DNA from: Tetrapyrgos nigripes
Lineage: Eukaryota; Basidiomycota; Agaricomycetes; Agaricales; Campanellaceae
Assembly (NCBI GenBank): GCA_013368315.1
Contig: JAACJM010000002.1
Location: 992,001-1,056,000 of the forward strand
Length of the DNA: 64,000 nucleotides
Direction: 5' to 3'
Shown here: one piece after another, positions 33,269-42,342 of the stretch
How positions within the stretch are numbered: the first letter of the stretch is position 1
How the letters are laid out: each line of letters opens with the position of its first letter
Notes under the pieces: model-generated
Database searches by the model: none
What the model was told of the DNA's origin: nothing
The model's input: the letters and a program-made list of their open reading frames with translations, nothing else
Made by a program: the position numbers and the translations under genes

Positions 33269-34678
33269 AGCCTTTTGACAGATTTTTCTCATCTGTTCAG
33301 AACGCCTTTAAAACCACTCGTGATAATGGGTTAAAGCCAACTGGTGAGTCCCTCAAAGACCTTGAACTAGCACACATGTCTGATTCCAAAGCCTCTACCT
33401 CTCTCCCTTGTCCCTCTATCATTTCCGATGGTCGTTCTTTCATGGAACGATATTATTGGCAAAATCTCGTCGCCCCCTATCCTGAAGGTCACACCTTCTC
33501 TCACACCGATTCCAACCCCGCTCACGATGACAACCACTGGTTTGCCATCCGCAACAATCAATCTACCTCCGACCGTTGGGGTGCCGCCAACTGGGGCACT
33601 CCACAACAACAGGAGGTGTGGAACAACTTCGGGTGGGTGCAGGACAAGTGCGTGGGAACGGACGACAACACCGAAATGGCCGAGGAAGATGACAGGCTGT
33701 CGGACAGCCTCATTTCCAATGTGGGGAGCATGAACTCGGAGGAGTTCGAAAGGGAAAAAGAGGAGTCAACCAAGCGCCTCAGAATGTGGGAGGCCGGTCT
33801 CGTCGACATGGGGGATTCCGACAAGGAGAACGTCGACCCCAACCCCAGAATGCTTGAGGAGCGACTTCAAATGGTCAACGACAAGATGACGCAAAGGTGG
33901 TATTCGGGGGAGTTCGACAGGGAGTACAACGAGGGCCTCGACCAGATGAGTGCCTCCAATTCATCGGGGTGGAGCCAAGCATGGTCGGTTACCCCCTTAT
34001 TCGAGGAAATCTCCACATCCCCGCATGCTTCCAACTCGGATGCCAACGGGGATGCCGACTCCCTACCGGACCTCATAACACCACCGTCGAGTTCTCTGGA
34101 TATGGACGTTATATCCCTCGGGTCTGACTCCGAGGAGGAGATGATTTCCGAGAGTTGGAATGATGGCAGGTACTACAGGTACGCCACACCCTCTTTCTCT
34201 TCCATTGTGAATAGAGTATCTGACACTTCCCATACAGTGCAGATAATGAGCCCGGTCGCATGTGAATTATTATTATCACATGCTTGTAACATATTTATAC
34301 ATACCGCTCCTCTGGATTCTATTAGCCCCTCTATTTATAATGTACCAAATATATTATGTCCCTGTGGGACTTATTATTCATCTTGTGTGAATTGTAAGGG
34401 AAAGAACACTCTCATCAACCAGAAACATTATGACAACGCCTGGTTACTTGACTCTGGAGCATCTGCTCATTATACTTTTGACTTAACCGATTTCGTTGAG
34501 TCACATAAAGTAGATCCAATCTCCATTCAAACTGCAAATGGAGTTACCAAAACCAATACCACCGGTACTGTCATCATACAACAGGGATCTCGTTACTTTA
34601 AAGTTGCCCCTGTTTACTATGTTGCCAATCTCAATCAACAGTTACTGTCACTTGGCACATTCCTACAGTCAGACAGAG
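33238..34678 (+). CDS. Copia pol 5' part with aspartic protease
   Basis: The open frame from 33238 has a long acidic region (MAEEDDRLSDS, DSDKENVDPNP), a Cys cluster (CPCGTYYSSCVNC), and the protease motif AWLLDSGASAHYTFDL with SIQTANG and NLNQQLLSLGTFLQ. It runs into the hAT-like insertion at 34679. The acidic insert is longer than usual for copia elements. Confidence 0.7.
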
Positions 34679-35833
34679 AAGGGCTTCGCACCGTCCAGTA
34701 ATACTGGTACGGTATACCCGTCCTCGTATTCGTACTGGTTCATCTAGAAGCCTGTACGGTACTGGACGGGTACAGGTATGGCAGTAATACTGGTTACGGG
34801 GTCATGCTGCTGCAGCTGGAAGAAATACTACAAGCGACACACCTTTTACTGACTTCGTGTTGTTTTTAAGACTTGTAGAACTGAACTGGAGGTCAGAAAC
34901 TAGTGTTATGCACATCACCATAGCTCTCTGAAAGATTTTCACTTGGCCTTTGTGACTCACTGACATCTGAACAACAGCTCATCAGCATCTTTTTCATCAG
35001 GATTTGCACAGATCAAGCGCAGATATATCCTTCGGGCTTGGATTTTCACCTCGCTTCGACCACTTCATGTACAAGAATGACGAAAACTTGGTGAAAAGGA
35101 CTAAAATTTAAGGAAAAGTCATTGCCGGGGCTTGACCGACCCGTATACCGTACCAACCTGTATGATGGCCGTGAAGGAGAAGGTGATATATGGGTTATAC
35201 CCATACAGTACAGTCCCGTATTTTTTCTCCAAATCTTGCTATTGTCAAGGTTGTCGGTACACTCAATAACCACCCAAGTCACACAATGCGAGAAAGCCGG
35301 TTACAAGAGGATAGATTGATCAAACGAGATAGAGAGATAGAGAGATAGAAAGAAAGTAAGCTGACTAGGCTCTACACTGCGTAGTGAAAGTACGGAGCAG
35401 AGACGAAGTGAATGAACTAAGGAATAGGTTACAAGGATCATAGGTATATAAGTAAAATGTGAACAGATGGGAAAGAGTAAGTAACAATAGACAGTATCAT
35501 GTGGAAACATCAAGAGCGAGAGAGTAATGAGTTAAATATGGATAGATGAAGGTACTGGATCATAAGGAATGATTGACAGTGAGAATGTCCGTGGAGATAG
35601 GAAGCGGAGGAAATAAGAGTGTGAGTCATAGATATATGGGGATGGTAACTATAGATGATGATGGGAAATGGTTGATGTTTATGGGGTTAAAGTGGGAAGT
35701 AGGTAGTAAAAGGAAAAGAATAGAAAGGAAATGAATAGGCGGGGAGCGATTCATGACAGCTATAAAGTACGGGGTCGTATTTCCATACGGTTCCCGTATA
35801 ACTGTATGGATACTGGTACAGTGCGAAGCCCTA
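34679..35833. mobile_element. hAT-like non-autonomous element in copia pol (1155 bp)
   Basis: Ends (A/T)AGGGCTTCGCAC in inverted orientation. 8-bp flanks AGACAGAG (34671-34678) and AGACAGTG (35834-35841) match at 7 of 8 positions. Sub-terminal inverted sequence includes GTACCAGTA / TACTGGTAC repeats. No transposase; a GATA/GAGA-rich stretch lies at 35320-35720. Confidence 0.7.
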
Positions 35834-36985
35834 AGACAGTGACAGTTCATGGATTAGACCAAATGATTATGCTGATGAAGCATGAAAAAATGACAGATGT
35901 AGATGGACATGCAATGCATTGTTGTTGGTTGACATTCACCAAACGATCGCCGGAAGATACCATTTACTATCTTCCACATACCAAAACTGACGTCGCCTCC
36001 TTGGCAGACGCTATGATTTACGAAATCAACTTTGACTTAGCACATCAACGCGCTGGTCACCCTTCTTGTGATGTTCTCAAACATCTTCAAACACATACCG
36101 ACGGCTGGCCTGAATTCAATATTCCTTTACAACCACCTATTTGCTGCGGATGTCTCGAAGGTAAAACACCACAACGAGTTTACCCACCATCAGAAAGTCG
36201 GGCGTCGCATCCCTTTGAATTAATCCATTCGGATCTCAAAGAATTCTCCACTGAATCATACCACAAGTTCAATTACATGATAATCTTCTTGGACGACTTT
36301 ACATCTAATGCATGGGCCTTTCTATTGAACAATAAGAAAACGCCAGTACATGTAACTCGCCAATGGCTCGCCATGGTTGAGAATCAATATAAATCTAAAG
36401 TTGAACAATGGATGTCCAATGCAGGGGGAGAATATATCAAAGGTGCCTTCAGAGAAATGTTGAAAGACAAAGGCATCAAGATCCTACAAAGCACGCCATA
36501 CACCCCCCAACAAAATGGTCGTGCTGAGCGCCTCATGCGCACTATAATGGATAAGGCTGAGGCGATGCGCAAACACGCGTGTCTTCCTGATAGCTGGTGG
36601 GAATTTTGTGTTACACATGCAGTGTATTTGTATACACACACTCCGATGCGGCGACATGACTGGATAACACCATATGAAGTTCTGGAAAAGAAAAAGCCTC
36701 GTATGGACCACTTACGTGTGCTTGGCTGCGGAGCATATGTCTTCGTTCCCGTGAAAATTTGAAAGAACAAACTCGCTTCCAAAACAGAACTTATGACCTA
36801 TCTTGGTCCCGCCCCTGGTGGACATGGTGATCTATTCATGAGAAAAAACAATGCATTATTCACTGCACCACAAGCAGTATTTGACGAAACTCTGTTTCCT
36901 TGATGTGACAAAAGCACAACAAACTCAAAAGACTTCCTATAACGTCAAAAGACGTTCCAAATGATCCTAATGAGGATGTTCCTCA
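35834..36985 (+). pseudogene. Copia integrase, mutated
   Basis: Zinc-binding region FDLAHQRAGHPSC...CCGC, then the rve core: HSDLKEF (first Asp), WMSNAGGEYIKG where copia integrases have D in 'SDNGGE' (second Asp replaced by Asn), and PQQNGRAERLMRT (Glu). Ends VLGCGAYVFVPVKI with TGA in place of an expected Arg codon (36760-36762). Further TGA and TAA codons and a frame change follow by 36940. Catalytically dead as read. Confidence 0.8.
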
Positions 36986-39159
36986 AATGTTCGGTGAAGA
37001 TGAAGACGAACATTTTTACATACCAACCAACGCACCTTCCAAAAGGAGACCTGATGTTCGGCATGACGATGCTGACAGACAGAGTCTGCGGAGATTGCCA
37101 CCAGAAACGCTGCCCCTGAGATCTGAATCTGAACCTGATACACCACCTCAGCTTCCACAGACACCTCCGAGGCGACCAAGGCAATCACTGAATCCGCCTC
37201 CTGCACCCAGACGAACTCAACGTGACAGGAGAGCACCGAAAACATTTGTACCAGACTCTAATCAAGCCTGGAGACAGGGGAGCACTCAGCCCCCTGGCGT
37301 GTGTGCACGCGATGCAGATAAACAGGTCGCAGCTGATAAACGCGACACTGATAGAGCCGCAAGAGAACATGAGGTATGGCAAGAGCTAAACCAGCCACAT
37401 GCGCCTGCAGCCGCAGAACCACAGGATCCCGGTCCTAGTTCCACAGGACAAAGTGACTCAGGAGACGCTGATGAAGGTCTCAGGCCACATTTGTCCACAT
37501 CAGACAATGAGAATTCTGCATCTAATACAGATGGAAACGATCTTTTAGAAGATCAGGCACAACTATGCCGGGAAGGGGGAGTACAGATGATAAATCTCTT
37601 GCTTAATAATGCAATTGACTCTAAATCTCCCCACAAATGGACACTCCAAGAAATATCACTCTTACCAGATAAGGAGCAAGAGGAATGGAAAATCGCTTGC
37701 TGTGAAGAACTAGAGATACTTCGCAGGCACGGACCTTTCCAACTCGTAGATCGTCCTGAGAATAGGAAAGTCATAAAAAACTGATGGTCGAAAGAAGGCG
37801 AGACTCGTCACTAAAGGTTTCTCACAGATTGAAGGTCTAGACTTCGATCAAGTCTTCTCTCCAGTTGTTCGCTTCGAGACGGTGCGCCTAGTCTTCGCAT
37901 TGGCAGCCCTCAATAATTGGCACATCTCAGGTGTCGATGTTCGTAGTGCTTATCTTTATGGCATACTCGAAGAAGAGATCTATATGGAACAACCAGAAGG
38001 TTTTATAGAACCTGGAAAAGAACGCAAAGTCATTCGGATACTTTGCACTCTATATGGACTTAAGCAAGCCGGTCTTGCTTGGTGGAAAGGTCTTGACAAG
38101 TCCATGACAGAGCTTGGTTTCAAGCGAATCAACTCTGATGCCGGAATCTTCGTATATAATCAAAATGGTTACATTGTTATTGCCGTCGTCTACGTTGATG
38201 ATGCTCTATTCTGTGGAGCAGACAAGCAGTTAGTACTCAAACTGAAAGCGAAATTTATGAAGAAATGGGAATGCAGGGATCTTGGTGATGCCAAAGAATT
38301 TCTTAGGATGAACATTGTCAGGAAAGGCAGCAAGATTTATCTTGATCAATGCACCTACCTTGAAAAGGTACTAGAACGATGTGGGATGCAAAACGCGAAA
38401 GCTTCTGCTACTCCATTACCTGCAGGATATTATCCTATAAAAAACAAAGCCCCAGTAAACCCAGTCCTTTGACAGAAATATCAAACTGTTATCAGGTCTC
38501 TTCTTTACATCATGTTAGGAACTCGTCCTGACATCGCTTTTGCCGTTACCAAAATGGCACAACACGCTGCAAACCCTTCAGATGATCATTTAGCCAAAGC
38601 TCTCTGGATTTGTCGTTACCTTCTCAGTACTCGACACTATGCGCTAGTGTACGACGGATCTAAGAAAAAGATCACTGAATCAGATCCATTAGGAACTGGT
38701 CTTGCTGCATACACAGACTCTGATTGGGCATCAGATCCAAACGATCATTGATCACATACTGGCTTCTTCCTAACTTTGGCCCGTGGAACTTTCTATTGGG
38801 CCTCTAGAGCTCAAACCACAACCGCGTTAAGCTCTACTGAAGCTGAGTATATGGCACTTAGTGACTGTAGTCGCCAAGTTATCTGGATAAAAGCTCTCTT
38901 AAAAGAACTTAACATCGAGATGAAAGCTATCGATATCTATGGAGACAATCAAGAATCTATATTCATCGCATCCAATCTTGTTACAGAACGACGTTCAAAA
39001 CACATTGCTGTCAAATATCACTTTATCCGTGAACATGTAGCAAATGAGAACGTAACAATAAAGTTCATAGAAGGAAGCGATAATCCTGCTGATATGTTTA
39101 CAAAGAACCTTGGCAGACAAAAATTCGAGAAATTTAGATCACAACTAGTTGAACCTTAG
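36960..39159 (+). pseudogene. Copia reverse transcriptase and RNase H, broken
   Basis: A Pro/Arg-rich linker (36987-37784) ends EEWKIACCEELEILRRHGPF. A small deletion and frame change remove the usual 'RWVFD' block before DGRKKARLVTKGFSQ. RVT_2 core: VDVRSAYLYGILEEEIYMEQ, LYGLKQAGLAWW, and YVDDALFCG. RNase H: AYTDSDWASD, SSTEAEYMALSDC, YGDNQESIF. TGA replaces an expected Arg codon at about 38470 and again at about 38749. Ends at 39159, about 100 bp before the polypurine tract. Confidence 0.85.
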
Positions 39160-39262
39160 TACAACGTATGATAGAACCATGGTACAACATATCTCAAATA
39201 ACGAAGATGAACCTCAGCTGCTTATAGCGCCTTTATGCTTACGCACACTAACGGTGCAGCTT

Positions 39263-39274
39263 AGCAAGGGGGAG
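39263..39274 (+). other. Polypurine tract
   Basis: AGCAAGGGGGAG lies immediately before the 3' LTR, the expected plus-strand primer site. Confidence 0.8.
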
Positions 39275-39558
39275 TGTTGAATTGGCGAATTATTAAGCAG
39301 CCATCAACATTAGATTAGATGTAGATTAGATAGTAATCTAGTTAGTTACACTTACTTACATCAGTAGTTCTTAGATAAGTAGTCACATGTACTATCTAGA
39401 ACAGTATATAAGGGCTCGTAGATTGCCCTACAACAATAAGGATTTCCCTTAACACTCATCGCTCTTAACCTCTAACAAACTGCTCTAAACAAGCACTTTT
39501 ACATCCCCAGGTAAGTATGCAGTTGCCGCTACGTATATAGAACATAGCCTGCTCAACA
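39275..39558 (+). repeat. 3' LTR (284 bp)
   Basis: Same length as the 5' LTR, ending CTGCTCAACA followed by GTAAT. Confidence 0.93.
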
Positions 39559-40044
39559 GTAATGGACCGTGCTTTCGGTGAGGGCTTTTGTCGTCTGTTT
39601 GGTGAAAAGGTTTTATATTCAATGGTTCAGTCTGGGTGCTGTCAGAACTGATCAATTCATTCCGACTCCGGATGTAACCAACAATCATCACAAATCCTAA
39701 TTTTTGATCCCATTGATTTGTATCGACTGCAGTTTTTGGAGGAATGAGATTGGTGGCCTGAGTTTGAAGATATGGAGAGTAATGGTCCTATACTGCGGAG
39801 TGTTAATTGGTCAATTGCATGGGCTGCTTTATGGTGCATGAGTGGAAATGTTTTTGGAGCTACGCTGCTAGTATTGAGTACTAGTACTGTCAGGGTCCAG
39901 GGAACTTGCATATACGTCTGACCCAGTTTAACACTGTGACCGAATGACTTGATTTTCGAACCTCAACTTGATGAACTGCTGCTGAGTTCAATTGGGCTTA
40001 CAATGGAGTCGGGGACTGGCGCACAAGTTGCGCCGCTAAGAATT

Positions 40045-40734
40045 TGAATGGGGGCGCGATCATTCTGTCAAACAACCAGCAGAGTTCGAACTGAACGGAT
40101 GGAACCGAGCCTAATGATCCCCCATCAAGTACGAGAATCTCGAAGTCCCTCGGACCCTTCAAGAACCACTTGGCAGGGCCCCACCTTGTCCCGTTCTTTC
40201 CGATATTATCTGACTGTCTCTCTCCTGGCTCCTAGTGCATGTCCAACATCTGAGGACAGATATGGTATGGGGATCTCTTGTTATCGAACACCCATCAACT
40301 TCACTTCAAGGGATAGACTTGGCATGAATCTCTTGTTGCTCAAGGCATCGCCAACGACATTTTTGAAGCATTTTGAGTGACTTCTTGAGGTGAATCAATT
40401 CATTAGCAGCAACAATGCCAGACCTCGTTCGTTGTCTAGCGTTGACAGTGGCACTATTCCTCTAGTGGATACCCAACGGCTTCAATTAGTCGTGCTTTGC
40501 GCTGGTTGATCGCTGGAAAAAAGTGGATTCTAGACAGGTAAGAGGAAAGGCCTTAAAAACCTTGCACTGAAGGACACTCTCCTTACTTTTTGCTCCCATT
40601 CTGTAGCGACGCTCGCTTCTGTTATTCTGAACTGCTGCTGTTAGTTCTCCTCCTTGAAGGTATATCATCGATACCACGCTCTAAATCTCACTGGAACTTT
40701 CTGAATCTCATATATTATTTCTTTCAGGTCAAAA
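40045..40734. other. Spacer between Helitron-like copy 3 and glyoxal oxidase 5' part
   Basis: Holds the probable upstream region and a GTATAT...TTTCAG intron-like stretch (about 40660-40730) of the glyoxal oxidase gene. The ORF at 40048-40380 has no recognised domain. Confidence 0.35.
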
Positions 40735-41129
40735 ATGCGTCCCTTTGCCTCGCCATCTCTCATCTCGTTTATGCTATTCCTATCGGTCGCTTCTGCCTTG
40801 ACTGACCAAGGTCTCAGTTGGCATTTTCAACGGGCGAATCAGACATCTGGCATCATAGCTTTAGAAGCTATGGTTGTTTCACCAACTCTCGTCCTCCTCT
40901 TCGATCGAGTTGACAGAGGACATCAAGCTTGGGGGGCTCTATGCGTTGAGAATTTATGATGGTTCCTTGGTGTGGTTCTATGTCGTTGATCCCCTTCTTG
41001 AAGTCACGTTGCTTTGACCTTCCTAGATAATCATCGGAGGCGTCTGTAACAGCATTCCATTCTTCAACGACCCAGAGTTATCCGCTAGTACCTTCGAGTT
41101 TTTCCCTCCCAAGGACGGAGGTGTACCAC
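40735..41129 (+). pseudogene. Glyoxal oxidase (AA5 copper radical oxidase), 5' part
   Basis: Signal peptide MRPFASPSLISFMLFLSVASA at 40735 (20+ residues, hydrophobic core), then the family start TSGIIALEAMVVSPTLVL and a damaged HQAWGAL. After a large internal loss the frame resumes at about 41027 with IIGGVCNSIPFFNDPEL and STFEFFPPKDGGVP, ending exactly at GTGTACCAC. Glyoxal oxidases are secreted enzymes that oxidise aldehydes and make H2O2 for lignin-degrading peroxidases. The 3' part is at 20411. The gene is disabled by deletion, an early stop and the split. Confidence 0.7.
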
Positions 41130-42077
41130 AGGTTTTGACTTTCCGCCCTCAACACGTGACGTCTCGATTAGGCAGGTGCTTATGTCATGTAGAGATATTG
41201 TAGTTTTCGGCAAGTTTTCGGTGAATAATATTTCTCGGTGGTCCGGAAGCCAGAAAGGAGAACAAAAGAACTTGGACCACTAGGTTCCCAATTGGGAAAA
41301 TTGGACTTTCAACCGTTTTCACCTCCTCTCCTCATCGTCCACAATGTTCTCCAGCTTCCAAACCTCTGTTCCCGACGTCTCTCCACCTTTTCCGAGCCTC
41401 GCTATACCCGTTGATGCCATCAACGATCAGCAGACACACGCCACCAATTCTAAATTCAGTTCTTGCGATCGGGACAGGTACAGCATCCCCAGAACATTCG
41501 AATACGATTCATGACACAACTACACAATGTCATGGGGCTCAATGGAAGAATTCCGAGAGTGGCTAGAATGAGAAGAGGACGACAAGCTCATTTCACTTTT
41601 TTGGCAAGGGATGAGTGGGGTCATGGTGAGTCGTTTCGCAGAACCAGGGTGCGTCAGCTAGTATATCTACTTCATCTTCTCAATCCTTGCCTTTACCTTC
41701 CCCTGCTCCTGCTCCACTTGCTGCACCTCCCTCTTCTTCTGCACCTCCTATTCCCACTGCTGTTGCCGCTCTGCATATAGCCTTACCTTACCCAAGTCAA
41801 ACCCAGGTGTATCCAACACCTTCTCAACATTATACTCATTATTATCCTCCTTATCCCTATTATTACATGCCTTATGGACAGTTTTCTGGTCCTTCAGGCC
41901 CACGTACTTGAGTAGATACTCTGTTGTACAAATGTATTCAAATTTAGGAGCTCCGGAGCTCGTCCGAATAATCTTTATTTGTTTGAGACAAAATGTAGCC
42001 ACCTTTTGCCGAGGACAAATAACCTTCCTTTTCTGTCCATGAGAACATCACGTGTTGAGGGCGAAAAGTGGACAACT
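41130..42077 (+). mobile_element. MULE-like TIR element, copy B
   Basis: A 948-bp element, the inverse of copy A, with the same termini. Its left end (AGGTTTTGAC) abuts the 5' part of the glyoxal oxidase gene at GTGTACCAC, and its right end (GTGGACAACT) abuts ACCACTGCC. Confidence 0.75.
41344..41911 (+). pseudogene. Protein of MULE-like copy B, two stops
   Basis: The same product as in copy A (MFSSFQTSVPDVSPPF at 41344; Pro/Tyr-rich end at 41911). It is interrupted by TGA after FEYDS and by TGA within FREWLE(*)EEDD, where copy A has CGA. The second difference is a direct example of CpG to TpG change. Confidence 0.6.
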
Positions 42078-42342
42078 ACCACTGCCTGCCAGATGGAAGG
42101 AGAATCGAAGTGAGTAATTCCATCTAACATGGGCAAGGTTGTTAACTTGATGAAAACTCGTAGCTAATACCTACAACTCTATAATGGAAGTCCTGAAATA
42201 TAACAGCATTGGTCACCGCAGATATCAATGGGCTCAACCACCTTACAAACAATCCACCACCCACCGAAAGGAGCACTGGGGTGAGTAATTTGATCTAACA
42301 TGGGCAAGGTTGTTAACTTGATGAAAACTAGCTCACACCTAT
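42078..42342 (+). pseudogene. 3' piece of the interrupted target gene, with two near-identical introns
   Basis: Continues the frame broken at 19465 (ARWKENRS) and reaches a GTGAGTAATT donor. Two intron-like stretches, 42112-42165 (54 nt) and 42272-42322 (51 nt), are almost identical, each GTGAGT...AG with a CTAAC branch-like motif. The short similarity around them suggests a tandem exon-intron duplication. The protein is unknown. Confidence 0.35.

Larger units (their letters stand above)
28894..39563 (+). mobile_element. Ty1/copia LTR retrotransposon with 5-bp TSD GTAAT
   Basis: Two 284-bp LTRs in direct orientation, TG...CA termini, flanked by GTAAT at 28894-28898 and 39559-39563. The internal order gag, protease, integrase, reverse transcriptase, RNase H is the copia order. 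Two other transposons are nested in it (29365-32114 and 34679-35833). Coding is broken by several in-frame TGA codons, frame changes and a small deletion. Confidence 0.93.
28488..40039 (+). mobile_element. Helitron-like element, copy 3, split by a copia retrotransposon
   Basis: Begins TCCCCGACTCCGG (28488) with the leader shared with copies 1 and 2, then the decayed ORF start at about 28630. It is interrupted at GTAAT by the LTR element and resumes at 39564 with sequence that continues copy 2 (TTTTATATTCAATGGTTCAG; GATTTGTATCGACTGCAG). It ends with GGAGTCGGGGA (40005-40015), hairpin GGCGCA-CAAGT-TGCGCC (40018-40034) and CTAA (40036-40039). The pairing of ends with matching nested content makes this the best-defined copy. 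Confidence 0.7.
19457..42086. mobile_element. 22.6-kb composite unit bounded by inverted MULE-like copies, 9-bp TSD
   Basis: Element A (19466-20410) and element B (41130-42077) are inverted copies that form the two outer ends. The outer flanks are TCCACTGCC (19457-19465) and ACCACTGCC (42078-42086), an 8/9 direct repeat, and the host frame continues across the empty site. The inner flanks are a perfect 9-bp direct repeat GTGTACCAC (20411-20419 and 41121-41129) that comes from a glyoxal oxidase gene split between the two sides. Cargo includes a kinase-like gene, a DUF6593-like gene and nested transposons. Unit status is inferred from the two pairs of repeats. Confidence 0.6.

Noticed and set aside
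33367..34076. Minus-strand ORFs over copia pol
   Set aside because: Antisense shadows of an acidic, low-complexity coding stretch.
19457..42086. Starship-type giant element
   Set aside because: Starships are defined by a tyrosine-recombinase captain at one end; none is visible here, and the ends are inverted TIR elements with 9-bp repeats.
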